64,000 nucleotides of DNA from Hymenobacter gummosus (GCF_003970915.1 NZ_RXOF01000001.1:124001-188000), one strand, 5' to 3'. Numbered from the stretch's first letter, positions 17,092 to 26,671 are shown. The notes: generated from the letters alone by a model not told the origin. Numbers and translations: made by a program.

Positions 17092-17111
17092 CCGCGTTAA
17101 ACTTAACGCGG
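17092..17111. promoter_or_regulatory. 20-bp palindrome upstream of icd
   Basis: CCGCGTTAA and TTAACGCGG flank AC, a perfect dyad of 9-bp half-sites. It sits 93 bases upstream of the icd start and 150 bases before ccoI, consistent with a dimeric regulator site. The regulator is unknown. Confidence 0.5.
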
Positions 17112-17169
17112 ATTTCCCACCCATGCGCCGCCGGCCCCTCCTGAATATGGCGGCGGGCCCGGCAGCGCC

Positions 17170-17235
17170 TGACGACTATCACGCGGGCAGGCTGATGAAC
17201 GTCAGGTTTTTCGGGCTGGCGTCGCCGGAATTTTG
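17170..17235 (+). promoter_or_regulatory. Candidate FNR-type class II promoter of ccoI
   Basis: Two TGA-N6-TCA dyads (17170-17181 and 17193-17204) lie exactly 23 bp apart. GAATTTTG at 17228-17235 matches the Bacteroidota -7 consensus TAnnTTTG at all but the first base and starts 35 bases after the second dyad. If transcription starts about 17240, the second dyad is centred near -41.5, the class II activator position, and the leader is about 22 bases. The same layout precedes ccoNO. Confidence 0.65.
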
Positions 17236-17261
17236 CCCCGTCAGCCAATTCCGACCTGCCC

Positions 17262-19754
17262 GTGCCCGCTCTTGCTCCCCCTCCTACCGTTCGTGCGGCC
17301 TGCGCCCACTGCGGCGACGCCTGCCCCGACGAGCCCGTGCGGCTGGCGGGCCGGCCCGAGCTGCCCTTCTGCTGCCCGGGCTGCCGGGCCGTGTACGAGC
17401 TGCTCGACGCCCACCACCTCTGCCGCTACTACGCCCTCGGCGACGAGCACCCCGGCCAGAAAATAGCAGCCGTGGAGCTGCCCGGCCGCTTCGACTACCT
17501 CGACGCCGACTCGGTGCAGACCCAGCTGCTGAGCTTCCGCTCCGCGACGCTGGCCCGCCTCACGCTGCAGCTGCCGCAGATGCACTGCGCCTCCTGCATC
17601 TACCTGCTCGAAAACCTGCACCGGCTGGATGCGGGCGTGCGGGAGGCGCGGGTAAATTTTCTGCGCCGCGAAATCAGCCTCAGCTACCACCCCGGCGAAA
17701 CCTCGCTCAAGGCCGTGGTGCAGCTGCTGGCCAGTTTGGGCTACGAGCCGCAGATTTCGCTGGCCGAGCTGGGCGCCCAGCCCCCGCGCGGCAGCCGCCG
17801 GCTGTACTATCAGCTCGGGCTGGCCGGCTTCTGCTTCGGCAACGTGATGCTGCTGGCCTTCCCCGACTACCTGGCCGTGACGGGCGAGCTGGCCGCGGCC
17901 TTCGGGCACTTTTTCGGCTACCTGAGCCTGGCGCTGGCCCTGCCGGTGCTGCTGTTCAGCGCCCAGGGCTTTTACCGCGCGGCCTGGGCCGGGCTGCGGC
18001 AGGGCAGCATCAACCTCGATTTCCCCATCAGCCTGGGCCTCACGGCGCTGTTTACGGTGAGCGTTTTCGATATTCTCACCCACCGCGGCCCGGGCTACCT
18101 CGACTCGTTTACCGGCCTGGTATTCTTCATGCTCATCGGCCGCTGGGTGCAGCAGCGTACCCACGACGCGCTGCGCTTCGACCGGGACTTCACCTCCTAC
18201 TTCCCGGTGGCCGTGACCTTGCTTACGCCCGCGGGCGAGCAGTCGGTATCGGTGAAGGAGCTGCGGGTGGGGCAGCGCATCCGGGTGCGCAACCAGGAAG
18301 TCATTCCGGCCGACGCCATGCTCATGCGCGGCCGCGGGCAAATCGACTACTCCTTTGTGACCGGCGAATCGGCGCCGGTGAGCCGAGGGGCGGGCGAGCT
18401 GGTGTACGCCGGCGGCCGGCAGCTGGGCGAAGCCGTGGAGCTGGAGGTGGTGCGCGAGGTGGCGCAGGGCTACCTGACGCAGCTTTGGAACAACCCCGCC
18501 TTTCAGAAAGCCGAAAAGCAGACCCTGGAAACCTACGCCAACAAGGTGGGCCGCTACTTCGTGGCCGCCACCCTGCTGATTGCGGCCGGCGCCATTCTGT
18601 ACTGGTACCCGCGCGACCAGGCCCTGATGTGGCGGGCGTTTACCTCGGTGCTGGTCATTGCCTGCCCCTGCGCCCTGTCGCTGGCCACGCCCTTCGCCCT
18701 GGGCAGCGCCCTTACGGTGTTCGGGCGGCGGCATTTCTTCCTTAAGAACGCCGCCGTGGCCGAAACCCTGGGCCGCGCCACCACCATCGTGTTCGACAAA
18801 ACCGGCACGCTCACCGACGTGCAGCGCTCGGCCGTGGACTACCGCGGCCCGGTGCTGACCCGGCAGGAGCAGCAAGCGGTGGCGGCGCTGGTGGCCCAGA
18901 GCACGCACCCGCTCAGCCAGCGCCTGGCCCGGGAGCTGCCCGCCGGCGCGCTGCCCGTCACGCAGTTCGAGGAAGTGCCCGGCCAGGGCCTGCGCGGGGT
19001 GGTCGGGGGCGTGGTGGTGAAGGCTGGCTCGGCGGCCTTTGTGGGGGCAGACACCGCAGCAGCAGCGGCCGACACTTCCGCTGCCTCCCTGGCCCAGGGT
19101 TTGCCCCCTGGACAATTGATAGGGCAGCCTGCAACCACCGACCACCTGCAGTCCCGCGTGTACGTGAGCCTGGGCGACGATTTGCACGGCTGCTTCGTGC
19201 TGCGCAACGTGTACCGCGACGAGCTGCCCGCGGTGCTGGCCGATCTGGGCCGGCGCTACCGGCTGGCCGTGCTGTCGGGCGACAACGACGCCGAGCAGGA
19301 CCGCCTGCGCCAGCTGTTCGGGCCGCAGGCGGAGCTGCGCTTCCGGCAGCAGCCCCAGGACAAGCTCGACTACGTGGCCGGGCTGAAGCGCCGCGGCGAA
19401 ACCGTCATCATGGTGGGCGACGGGCTCAACGACGCCGGCGCCCTGCAGCAGGCCGACGCCGGCATTGCCCTCACCGACACGCTCACCAACTTCTCCCCCG
19501 CCTGCGACGCCATTCTGGACGCACGCAGCTTCGGCCGCCTCGGCACCTTTCTGCGCTTCAGCCAGGACTGCCTGCAGGTGGTGCTGGCCACCTTCGTCGT
19601 CTCGTTCGTGTACAACGGCATCGGGCTGGGGCTGGCGGTGCAGGGCCGGTTCACGCCCATCGTCTCGGCCATTCTGATGCCCGTCAGCTCGCTGAGCGTC
19701 ATTTTGTTTGCCACGCTGCTGGTGCGGCTGGCGGCCTTCAAACGCAACCTCTGA
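17262..19754 (+). CDS. ccoI: Copper-translocating P1B-type ATPase for cbb3 oxidase assembly
   Basis: An 830-residue CcoI/FixI-type pump that loads copper for the CcoN centre. The Cys-rich N-terminus (CAHC, CC-CPGC near 14-41) is typical of CcoI, followed by a ferredoxin-like metal domain with MHCASC (Cys109, Cys112), then eight predicted membrane helices. The ion-site CPC is at 468-470, phosphorylation DKTGT at 512-516, with TGES and GDGLND present. The start is a GTG at 17262, supported by the promoter 27 bases upstream. ccoS follows after 6 bases, as in most cco assembly operons. Confidence 0.93.
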   Translation: MPALAPPPTVRAACAHCGDACPDEPVRLAGRPELPFCCPGCRAVYELLDAHHLCRYYALGDEHPGQKIAAVELPGRFDYLDADSVQTQLLSFRSATLARLTLQLPQMHCASCIYLLENLHRLDAGVREARVNFLRREISLSYHPGETSLKAVVQLLASLGYEPQISLAELGAQPPRGSRRLYYQLGLAGFCFGNVMLLAFPDYLAVTGELAAAFGHFFGYLSLALALPVLLFSAQGFYRAAWAGLRQGSINLDFPISLGLTALFTVSVFDILTHRGPGYLDSFTGLVFFMLIGRWVQQRTHDALRFDRDFTSYFPVAVTLLTPAGEQSVSVKELRVGQRIRVRNQEVIPADAMLMRGRGQIDYSFVTGESAPVSRGAGELVYAGGRQLGEAVELEVVREVAQGYLTQLWNNPAFQKAEKQTLETYANKVGRYFVAATLLIAAGAILYWYPRDQALMWRAFTSVLVIACPCALSLATPFALGSALTVFGRRHFFLKNAAVAETLGRATTIVFDKTGTLTDVQRSAVDYRGPVLTRQEQQAVAALVAQSTHPLSQRLARELPAGALPVTQFEEVPGQGLRGVVGGVVVKAGSAAFVGADTAAAAADTSAASLAQGLPPGQLIGQPATTDHLQSRVYVSLGDDLHGCFVLRNVYRDELPAVLADLGRRYRLAVLSGDNDAEQDRLRQLFGPQAELRFRQQPQDKLDYVAGLKRRGETVIMVGDGLNDAGALQQADAGIALTDTLTNFSPACDAILDARSFGRLGTFLRFSQDCLQVVLATFVVSFVYNGIGLGLAVQGRFTPIVSAILMPVSSLSVILFATLLVRLAAFKRNL

Positions 19755-19760
19755 TTCACC

Positions 19761-19931
19761 ATGGAAATCATCTTCGGCCTTATCACCATCTCGCTCTGCG
19801 TGGCCGTGCTCTTCCTGCTGGCCTTCGTGTGGGCCGTGCGCAGCCACCAGTACGACGACACCTACACGCCCGCGGTGCGGGTGCTCTTCGAGGAGCAGGA
19901 GGAAAATGCGCAGCCGCGGGGGCAACGCTAG
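19761..19931 (+). CDS. ccoS: cbb3 oxidase maturation protein CcoS
   Basis: A 56-residue protein starting MEIIFGLITISLCVAVLFLL, one transmembrane helix, then FVWAVRSHQYDD followed by an acidic tail. The length, the single helix and the WAVRSGQYDD-like motif define CcoS, needed for cofactor insertion into cbb3 oxidase. It begins 6 bases after ccoI and shares its promoter. It is easily missed because of its size. Confidence 0.9.
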   Translation: MEIIFGLITISLCVAVLFLLAFVWAVRSHQYDDTYTPAVRVLFEEQEENAQPRGQR

Positions 19932-20305
19932 CGGCTCGGCAGCCCAAGGCCTTGCGGTGTGCCCGCGCGAGCATAACGCCGCGGCGTTTGCGGTCCGCCC
20001 CGACCAGTAAACACTACTTCGGCGGGGCTGCCTGCCGCCGCTTACCCGGGCCGCTAGTCTACTGCCCGGTGCTACTCCCGCCGCCGGCCAACGGCCTTGG
20101 CTCAGGAAGCTGGAGCGGCGGGCTTCGGCATAGGCGGGCAGGACCCACTGCAAGGCAAGCAGATTGATAGGCGCAGCAAGGCAAATAGCAACGGGCGCCG
20201 CCGCTTGGCAGGATCCTCGATTACGCTACAACGTTCCGCAATCAGGCTACAGCGGGCCGCGGGCCGGTTGGGACCTTTGTGCTGTTCACTAACCCCTTCT
20301 GCGGC
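19932..20305. other. Intergenic region, 374 bases
   Basis: Between ccoS and the SDR at 20306. No gene or strong hairpin is visible; it is expected to hold the SDR promoter. Confidence 0.5.
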
Positions 20306-21202
20306 ATGACTGCTCAACCGAATTTCGCCGGCCCGGCACCCGTTGCTGGTGCTGCTCCTAAAACCTGGTTTATTACCGGCGCTTCCCGCGGCTTTGGCCG
20401 CGTCTGGACGGAAGCCGCCCTACAACGCGGCGACCGGGTGGCCGCCACGGCCCGGCAGCTGGCCAGCCTGAGCGAGCTGACGGAGAAATACGGCGCCAAC
20501 GTGCTGCCGCTGGAGCTGGACGTCACCCGGCCCGAGCAGGTGCGGGCGGCCGTGGCGCAGGCGCACGCCCACTTTGGCCGGCTCGACGTCGTGGTCAACA
20601 ACGCCGGCTACTCGCTGGTCGGCACCATCGAGGAAGCCAGCCTGGACGACATTCGGGCCCTGTACGAAACCAACGTATTGGGAGCCGTGGCCGTCATTCA
20701 GGCCGCGCTGCCCCTGCTCCGGGCCCAGGGCGGGGGGCACATCCTGGGCGTTTCCAGCGGGCTGGGCCACGTCACGTCCCCGGTCATTGGCTATTACTGC
20801 TCCTCGAAGTGGGCCTTTGAGGCCATTCACGAAAGCCTGGCCGCCGAGGTAGCGCCGTTCGGCGTGAAAGTCAGCATTATTGAGCCGGGGGCCTACGCCA
20901 CGGAGTTCGGCAGCCCGGAGTCGCTGCGCTTCGCGGCCGGACTGGATATTTACTCGGAGTTCAAGCAGCACTTCGTTGCGGGCTTGCGGCAGCTGGAGCG
21001 CGGCGACCCCGCCGCCACTCCCGCCGCCCTCTTCGCCGTGGTGGATGCCGAGCAGCCGCCCCTGCGGCTATTCCTGGGCAGCCACAACCTGCCCTGGGTG
21101 CGCGCCGCCTACGCCGAGCGGCTGGCTACCTGGGAAGCCTGGGCCGCGGTGGCGGATGCGGCGCAGGGCGGCGCCAGCGCAACCACTGTGGCCAGCCGGT
21201 AG
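20306..21202 (+). CDS. SDR-family oxidoreductase
   Basis: A 298-residue short-chain dehydrogenase. It has ITGASRGFGRVWTEAAL (cofactor glycine motif), DVTRPEQV, NNAGY, and a catalytic Ser with YYCSSKWA in place of the usual YxxxK block (Tyr and Lys kept as Y-C-S-S-K). ARQ in the NADP-binding position suggests NADPH use. It is about 50 residues longer than minimal SDRs, with a C-terminal extension (LFLGSHNLPWVRAAYAERL) typical of the YkvO/retinol-dehydrogenase-like group. The start ATG at 20306 precedes MTAQPNF. It lies 36 bases before an AraC regulator on the same strand. Confidence 0.88.
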   Translation: MTAQPNFAGPAPVAGAAPKTWFITGASRGFGRVWTEAALQRGDRVAATARQLASLSELTEKYGANVLPLELDVTRPEQVRAAVAQAHAHFGRLDVVVNNAGYSLVGTIEEASLDDIRALYETNVLGAVAVIQAALPLLRAQGGGHILGVSSGLGHVTSPVIGYYCSSKWAFEAIHESLAAEVAPFGVKVSIIEPGAYATEFGSPESLRFAAGLDIYSEFKQHFVAGLRQLERGDPAATPAALFAVVDAEQPPLRLFLGSHNLPWVRAAYAERLATWEAWAAVADAAQGGASATTVASR

Positions 21203-21238
21203 TTGTTAGGGACGTAACCCGGGCCCGGCCCGCGAGAA

Positions 21239-22165
21239 ATGAAAAAACCAGAAAACGCTCCCTTGCGGTTTGCTTCGCTGTCGGAGGCGCACCGGGCGCT
21301 GGGCTTGCCGAGCCCCCAGCATCCGCTGATCAGCCTCGTGCACGGCGCCGGCCCGGCCCCGACGGGCGCCGGGCCCCAGCCCCACGTGCTGAGCTTTTAC
21401 AAAATATCGTACCGGCCCCGGCTGAGCAGCCGGCTCACCTACGGGCAGGGCTATTACGACTTCGCGGAAGGCGGCTTGCTGTTTGCTGCGCCGGGCCAGC
21501 TTATCGGCGCCGCGGAGGAAGATGCCGGGGGCGGCTGCTCGCAGTATACCCTGCTGATTCACCCGGATTTTCTGGCCGGGTATCCCCTGGCCAAAAAGAT
21601 TCAGCAGTACGGCTTCTTCACTTACTCCGTCAACGAGGCGCTGCACGTCTCGCCCGAGGAAAAGGCCGTGCTGCTGGCGCTGCTGGATACCATCGGGGCG
21701 GAACTGGCCAGCCGCCTGGACGAATTCAGTCAGGATGTGGTCGTGGCGCAGCTCGAATTGCTGCTGACCTACGCGAACCGCTTCTACAAGCGCCAGTTTC
21801 TGACGCGCAAGGCCGTGCACAGCGGCCTGCTGCAGCAGCTGGAGGAAATCCTGGCGGAGTGCTTCCGCAGCGAGGACCTGCCCAGCCGGGGCATCCCCAC
21901 GGTGCAGTACCTGGCAGAGCGCCTGCACGTGTCGCCCAGCTACCTGAGCGACATGCTGCGGGCCCTGACCGGCCAGAGCGCCCAGCAGCACATCCACGAC
22001 AAGCTCATCGCGCAGGCCAAGGAGAAGCTGAGCACCACGGGCTTGTCGGTGAGCGAAGTAGCCTACGCGCTCGGCTTTGAGCATTCACAATCCTTCAGCC
22101 GGTTTTTCAAAACCAAAACCGCCCTCACGCCGCTGGCCTTCCGCCAATCTTTCCGGCCCAACTGA
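21239..22165 (+). CDS. AraC-family transcriptional regulator
   Basis: A 308-residue regulator with a cupin-type N-terminal domain (LSFYKISYRPRLSSRLTYGQGYYDF, FAAPGQLI) and a C-terminal AraC helix-turn-helix (TVQYLAERLHVSPSYLSDML, VSEVAYALGFEHSQSFSRFFK). It directly follows the SDR at 20306 and may control it. This is the third SDR-AraC pairing in the window. Confidence 0.9.
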   Translation: MKKPENAPLRFASLSEAHRALGLPSPQHPLISLVHGAGPAPTGAGPQPHVLSFYKISYRPRLSSRLTYGQGYYDFAEGGLLFAAPGQLIGAAEEDAGGGCSQYTLLIHPDFLAGYPLAKKIQQYGFFTYSVNEALHVSPEEKAVLLALLDTIGAELASRLDEFSQDVVVAQLELLLTYANRFYKRQFLTRKAVHSGLLQQLEEILAECFRSEDLPSRGIPTVQYLAERLHVSPSYLSDMLRALTGQSAQQHIHDKLIAQAKEKLSTTGLSVSEVAYALGFEHSQSFSRFFKTKTALTPLAFRQSFRPN

Positions 22166-22345
22166 AATGGCGCCACCGGTCAATTTGCTTGGGTAGAAGC
22201 ACCCTTGGTAGCCATTATTCGGCTGGGGCCCTGCAAGCCACCGCGGAGCACCGGTGGCAATGGCCGCCCGCCGGCCGGGCGTCACCCTACGGCCGGGCTG
22301 CCCGTACGCGCTCAGAAGCGGGGCCACTCCTCGCCCCCTTGAGCT

Positions 22346-22777
22346 ATGCAACACCACACCAAAACCACCACCCTCCAGGACCTGGCCCGCGTGACGCTGG
22401 GTACGTTTATGCTAACGGCCGGCACCGGTCACCTCACTTTTGCCCGGCGCGAGTTTCAGGCCCAGGTGCCCGACTTCGTGCCCCTCGACAAAGACACGAC
22501 GGTGCTGGCCTCGGGCGTGGTCGAAATCGGGCTGGGGCTGGCGCTGCTGCTGTGGAAGCGGGAACGGGCGGCGCTGGGCCTGGGGCTGGGCGCCTTTTAC
22601 GCGGCCGTCTTCCCCGGCAACGTGCACCAGTACACCCACCAAATCGACGCCTTCGGCCTCGACACGGACGAGAAGCGCCTGGGCCGGCTGTTCTTGCAGC
22701 CCGTGCTGATAGCCTGGGCGCTGTGGAGCACCGGGGCGCTGAAGGCGTTGCGGCAAAGCCGGCAAAAGCTAGCCTAA
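22346..22777 (+). CDS. DoxX-like small membrane protein
   Basis: A 143-residue protein with about four hydrophobic segments. ARVTLGTFMLTAGTGHLTF, FVPLDKDTTVLASGVVEIGLG and FPGNVHQYTHQIDAFGLD match the DoxX/MauE-like family of integral membrane proteins, some linked to redox stress. No catalytic residues are known for this subgroup. It is probably a single-gene unit, since the large palindromic repeat follows immediately. Confidence 0.75.
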   Translation: MQHHTKTTTLQDLARVTLGTFMLTAGTGHLTFARREFQAQVPDFVPLDKDTTVLASGVVEIGLGLALLLWKRERAALGLGLGAFYAAVFPGNVHQYTHQIDAFGLDTDEKRLGRLFLQPVLIAWALWSTGALKALRQSRQKLA

Positions 22778-22802
22778 GAAGCGTGGGCAGAACGTGCAAA
22801 AT

Positions 22803-22995
22803 AGAACGTCATCCTGAGCCTTAGCGAAGGACCTTCCTCGGACCTAGCACCGCCGCTACAGACCGAGCTCTAACGCTTTCAGCTTTAGTAAAGAAGCGCA
22901 GTCACCTCGACCCTAACGAAAGGGCGTAGGTGGCTGCGCTTTTTAGTTGGTGCAGGGTGCGAGGAAGGTCCTTCGCTGCGCTCAGGATGACGTTC
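22803..22995. repeat. Nested palindromic intergenic repeat
   Basis: Outer arms 22803-22840 and 22960-22995 are near-perfect complements, with ends AGAACGTCATCCTGAGC and its reverse. A second, imperfect inner stem runs through about 22893-22943 (AGCGCAGTCACCTC... and ...GGTGGCTGCGCT). The 193-base block can fold into a long branched hairpin. It contains no gene and looks like a dispersed non-coding element. It fills most of the gap between the DoxX gene and ccoNO. Confidence 0.75.
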
Positions 22996-23060
22996 TGTTT
23001 CTACACTATCGGGCGTTCTTCTTCTTCTGCGCGACCGAACCGTCCGGTTTCTGTCCAGCC

Positions 23061-23126
23061 TGACATCAATCAGCCGGGCGGGCTGACGTTCATCATCTTT
23101 TCGCGGGCGGCCTTGGGGGAGTTTTG
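23061..23126 (+). promoter_or_regulatory. Candidate FNR-type class II promoter of ccoNO
   Basis: TGACATCAATCA (23061-23072) and TGACGTTCATCA (23084-23095) are TGA-N6-TCA dyads 23 bp apart. GAGTTTTG (23119-23126) is the -7 candidate, starting 35 bases after the second dyad, exactly as at ccoI. The 13-mer CTGACGTTCATCA also occurs, inverted, in the second ccoI site. The predicted start of transcription near 23131 rules out the GTG at 23126 as the start codon. Confidence 0.7.
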
Positions 23127-23155
23127 TGCTACTCAAAACCAACCCGTTTCGCGCT

Positions 23156-25345
23156 ATGGCTGTGCTAGTCCAAGCGAAGCCGCCCCAGGAGCTGGATTCC
23201 TCCCCCAAGGCCGTTCTCGCCTCGTTTTACGACAACAAAATCGTCCGGGACTTCGGCGTTGCCACCGTGTTCTGGGGCATTGCCGGCATGCTCATCGGCG
23301 TCATTGCGGCCTTTCAGCTGGCCCGGCCCGAGCTGAATATGGGCACGCCCTACACCACCTTCGGCCGCATCCGCCCGCTGCACACCAACGCGGTGATTTT
23401 CGCCTTCGTCGGCAACGGCATTTTCACCGGCGTCTACTACTCGCTGCAGCGCCTGTGCAAGACGCGCATGTTCTCGGACCTGCTGAGCAAAATCCACTTC
23501 TGGGGCTGGCAGCTCATCATCGTGTCGGCCGTGGCCACCTTGCCGCTGGGGTTCACGACGAGTAAGGAGTACGCCGAGCTGGAGTGGCCCATCGACATTG
23601 CCATTACGCTCGTCTGGGTGGTGTTCGGCTGGAACATGTTCGGCACCATTGCGCGGCGCAAGGAAAAGCACCTGTACGTGGGCATCTGGTTCTACATTGC
23701 CACCTTCCTGACGGTGGCGGTGCTGCACATCGTCAACTCGATGGAAATTCCGGTGTCGCTGCTCAAGAGCTACTCGCTCTACGCCGGGGTGCAGGACGCG
23801 CTGGTGCAGTGGTGGTACGGCCACAACGCGGTGGCCTTTTTCCTCACCACGCCCTACCTGGGGCTGATGTACTACTTCCTGCCCAAGGCGGCGGAGCGCC
23901 CGGTGTATTCGTACCGCCTCTCTATCATACACTTCTGGTCCCTGATTTTCATCTACATCTGGGCCGGCCCGCACCACCTGCTCTACACCGCCCTGCCCGA
24001 CTGGGCGCAGAGCCTGGGCGTGGTCTTTAGCGTCATGCTGATTGCGCCGAGCTGGGGTGGCATGATCAACGGCCTGCTCACGCTGCGCGGCGCCTGGGAC
24101 AAGGTGCGCCAGGAGCCCATTCTGAAGTTCATGGTAGTGGCCATTACGGCTTACGGCATGGCCACCTTCGAGGGCCCGATGCTGAGCCTCAAGAACGTCA
24201 ACGCCATTGCCCACTTCACCGACTGGATTGTGGCCCACGTGCACGTGGGGGCCCTGGGCTGGAACGGCTTTTTGACCTTCGCCGTGCTCTACTGGCTGTG
24301 GCCGCGCCTCTACCAGACGCCCATCCACTCGCGCCGGCTGATGAATACGCACTTCTGGCTGGGTACGCTGGGCATTCTGTTCTACGCCATTCCGATGTAC
24401 TGGGCCGGCTTTACGCAGGGCCTGATGTGGAAGCAGTTCAACGAGGAAGGCATGCTGCAGTACGCCAACTTCCTCGAGACGGTGATGCAGATTGTGCCGA
24501 TGTACTACCTGCGCGGCATCGGCGGGGTGCTCTACCTGAGTGGCGTGCTGCTGATGGTGTACAACCTCTGGCAGACCGCCAAAGCCGGCTCCCTGCTCGC
24601 CAACGAGAAATTCCACGCCCCGGCCGTCATCGACCACGCGCACAGCCACGAGGACGGGCACTGGCACCGCTGGATTGAGCGCCGCCCCGTGCAGCTGAGC
24701 ATCGGCGCCACGGTGGCCATCCTCATCGGCGGCCTGGTCGAGATGATTCCGACCTTCCTGGTGAAGTCCAACGTGCCCACCATTGCCACGGTGCAGCCCT
24801 ATACCTCGCTGGAGCTGGAAGGCCGCGACGTGTACATCAAGGAAGGTTGCGTGAACTGCCACACCCAGATGGTGCGCCCCTTCCGCTCCGAGACGGAGCG
24901 CTACGGCGAGTATTCCAAGGCCGGCGAGTTTGTGTACGACCGGCCCTTCCTCTGGGGCTCCAAGCGCACCGGGCCCGATTTGCACCGCGTGGGCCAGAAG
25001 TACCCCCACTCCTGGCACTACAACCACATGCTGGACCCCACCAGCATGTCGCCCGGCTCCATCATGCCGCCCTATCCCTGGCTGTTCGAGAACAGCATCG
25101 ACTACTCCCACACCCCGGCTAAAATCAGCGCCCTGCGCCAGCTCGGCACGCCTTACCCCGAGGGCTTCGAGCAGCAGGCCGTGGCCGAAGCCCAAAAGCA
25201 AGCTGCGGGCATCGTGGCCGAGCTGGCCAAGGAGGACATTCAGGTGAAGTCGGACAAGGAAATCGTGGCCCTGATTGCCTACCTGCAGCGCCTCGGCACC
25301 GACATCAAAGTGAAGGACGAGCAGGCTGCCGTAGCCGCCGAATAA
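23156..25345 (+). CDS. ccoNO: cbb3-type cytochrome c oxidase, fused subunits I and II (CcoN-CcoO)
   Basis: A 729-residue fusion. The CcoN part (about 1-500) has about twelve helices and the metal ligands: RPLHTNAV (His76), [10 protein letters not shown] (CuB His with nearby Tyr), GPHHLLY (CuB His pair) and [12 protein letters not shown] (heme b3 and b ligands). After a His-rich linker the CcoO part has one anchor helix and CVNCH for heme c, with distal Met candidates in [11 protein letters not shown]. It reduces O2 to water at low oxygen with proton pumping. Fusion is common in Bacteroidota. I use the ATG at 23156, supported by the promoter, not the GTG at 23126. Confidence 0.96.
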   Translation: MAVLVQAKPPQELDSSPKAVLASFYDNKIVRDFGVATVFWGIAGMLIGVIAAFQLARPELNMGTPYTTFGRIRPLHTNAVIFAFVGNGIFTGVYYSLQRLCKTRMFSDLLSKIHFWGWQLIIVSAVATLPLGFTTSKEYAELEWPIDIAITLVWVVFGWNMFGTIARRKEKHLYVGIWFYIATFLTVAVLHIVNSMEIPVSLLKSYSLYAGVQDALVQWWYGHNAVAFFLTTPYLGLMYYFLPKAAERPVYSYRLSIIHFWSLIFIYIWAGPHHLLYTALPDWAQSLGVVFSVMLIAPSWGGMINGLLTLRGAWDKVRQEPILKFMVVAITAYGMATFEGPMLSLKNVNAIAHFTDWIVAHVHVGALGWNGFLTFAVLYWLWPRLYQTPIHSRRLMNTHFWLGTLGILFYAIPMYWAGFTQGLMWKQFNEEGMLQYANFLETVMQIVPMYYLRGIGGVLYLSGVLLMVYNLWQTAKAGSLLANEKFHAPAVIDHAHSHEDGHWHRWIERRPVQLSIGATVAILIGGLVEMIPTFLVKSNVPTIATVQPYTSLELEGRDVYIKEGCVNCHTQMVRPFRSETERYGEYSKAGEFVYDRPFLWGSKRTGPDLHRVGQKYPHSWHYNHMLDPTSMSPGSIMPPYPWLFENSIDYSHTPAKISALRQLGTPYPEGFEQQAVAEAQKQAAGIVAELAKEDIQVKSDKEIVALIAYLQRLGTDIKVKDEQAAVAAE

Positions 25346-25348
25346 GCA

Positions 25349-25474
25349 TGTAGCGCGGGCTTGGCTACGCCTTCCTTCGGTTCAGCCCGCGTCCGTCCGA
25401 TAGTAATTCCAATCGTCCGGGTGGTCGTGCCACGATAACCGTCCGGCCGGACGCGGGCTGAAGCCCGCGCTACA
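25349..25474. repeat. Palindromic intergenic repeat, copy 1
   Basis: Terminal arms TGTAGCGCGGGCTT and AAGCCCGCGCTACA enclose a second pair, CAGCCCGCGTCCG and CGGACGCGGGCTG. A second copy with the same arms and a similar left loop lies at 63749-63852. This copy separates ccoNO from ccoQ and could attenuate transcription or stabilise the ccoNO message. Confidence 0.8.
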
Positions 25475-25490
25475 CCCAACGTCACCGACC

Positions 25491-25694
25491 ATGTACAAAA
25501 ACGTTCTGGAGCGCATTGCGGGCATCGAAATCTACCCGCTCATCTCCTTCGCCATTTTCTTTCTCTTCTTTCTGGCCCTGCTGGTGTACGTGTGCATCGT
25601 GAGCCGCCAGCACATCCAGGCCATGAAGCAGATGCCGCTGCTGGACGACGACCACGCCACCCCGGCCCACACGGAAGGAGGTGCGCTGTGCTAA
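25491..25694 (+). CDS. ccoQ: cbb3 oxidase subunit CcoQ-like
   Basis: A 67-residue protein starting MYKNVLERIAGIEIYPLISFAIFFLFF, with one transmembrane helix and a charged tail (SRQHIQAMKQMPL). Its size and its place between ccoNO and ccoP identify it as CcoQ/FixQ, which stabilises the complex. Its stop codon overlaps the ccoP start (TAATG). It is separated from ccoNO by the palindromic repeat. Confidence 0.85.
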   Translation: MYKNVLERIAGIEIYPLISFAIFFLFFLALLVYVCIVSRQHIQAMKQMPLLDDDHATPAHTEGGALC

Positions 25695-26587
25695 TGCGTA
25701 AGCTACCCCTCGGCGCCCTGCTGACGTTGGGCGCCCTGCTCACCACGGCCGCCGCCCACGCCCAGGAAGCCCCGGCTACCAGCGCGGCTACGCCCACGGC
25801 CGAAACCGGCTCGGCGCTGACGGCCATGCTCTGGCTGATGGGCGGGCTCACGGCCCTAATCATCTTCGTGCTGCTGCTGATGTTCGGGCTGCTCTGGCAG
25901 ATGCGGCCCCTGTTGCGCAAGATCTACGAAATCGAACCCATCCGGGAGCAGTGGTACGGCCGCGCCCTGGGCCTGCTGCTGGGCGACGCGGTGGGCCTGA
26001 CCGGCCGTTACCGGGAGGACGTCATGGCCGGCCACGACTACGACGGCATCACCGAGTACGACAACGATTTGCCGCCCTGGTGGAAGTACGGCTTCTACCT
26101 CACCATCGTGTTCGGCGTTATCTACTTCGTTCACTTCCACGTGACCAGCGGCGGCCAGCTCAGCCAAGCCGAGTACCAGCAGGAAATGGAGCAGGCCGCG
26201 CTGATGGCCGCCCAGCTGGGCGCCAACGACGACCCCAACAAGCTCACCACCTACCAGCCCCTCTCGGCCCCGGCCGATTTGACCGCCGGCAAGACCATCT
26301 TCACCCAAAACTGCGCCGCCTGCCACGGCCAGAACGGCGAGGGCAAAGTGGGCCCCAACCTCACCGACGAGTACTGGCTGCACGGCGGCGAGGTCAACAA
26401 GGTGTACCACACGGTAAAGTTTGGGGTGCAGGGCAAGGGCATGGTGGCCTGGAAGGGCAAGCTCTCCTCCAAGCAGATGCTGCAGGTGTCGTCCTACATC
26501 CTGAGCATTCAGGGCTCGAAGCCGGCCAACCCCAAAGCCCCGCAGGGCGAGAAGGAAACGCCCGCCAAGTCGGTAGCCCGGCTCTAA
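25694..26587 (+). CDS. ccoP: cbb3 oxidase subunit III, c-type cytochrome (CcoP)
   Basis: A 297-residue membrane-anchored cytochrome c. It has a cleavable-looking N-terminal signal (to AHA/QE), a helix near 42-65, the CcoP domain DGITEYDNDLPPWWKYGFYLTIVFG with its helix, then a single heme c domain with CAACH and axial Met candidates in KGMVAWKG. Proteobacterial CcoP has two heme domains; one is the usual Bacteroidota form. It feeds electrons to CcoO/CcoN. The ATG at 25694 overlaps the ccoQ stop. Confidence 0.94.
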   Translation: MRKLPLGALLTLGALLTTAAAHAQEAPATSAATPTAETGSALTAMLWLMGGLTALIIFVLLLMFGLLWQMRPLLRKIYEIEPIREQWYGRALGLLLGDAVGLTGRYREDVMAGHDYDGITEYDNDLPPWWKYGFYLTIVFGVIYFVHFHVTSGGQLSQAEYQQEMEQAALMAAQLGANDDPNKLTTYQPLSAPADLTAGKTIFTQNCAACHGQNGEGKVGPNLTDEYWLHGGEVNKVYHTVKFGVQGKGMVAWKGKLSSKQMLQVSSYILSIQGSKPANPKAPQGEKETPAKSVARL

Positions 26588-26671
26588 CGCGGCCGGCCTG
26601 TTCGCACGTGTAGTTGAATTAAACGCGGCCCCGGGCGGCTGTAACAGCCACCCGGCCGCCGCGCCCCGCCG

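Noticed and set aside
17015-18745. Alternative-frame plus-strand reading over ccoI
   Set aside because: Arg/Ala/Pro-rich out-of-frame translation; the ccoI frame carries all P-type ATPase motifs.
22803-22995. Short protein-coding frames within the palindromic element
   Set aside because: Frames on both strands derive from the inverted repeat and have no protein-like pattern.
23126-23155. GTG start for CcoNO ten codons upstream
   Set aside because: The GTG is the last part of the -7 promoter element, so it would not be transcribed; the ATG at 23156 also fits homologues.
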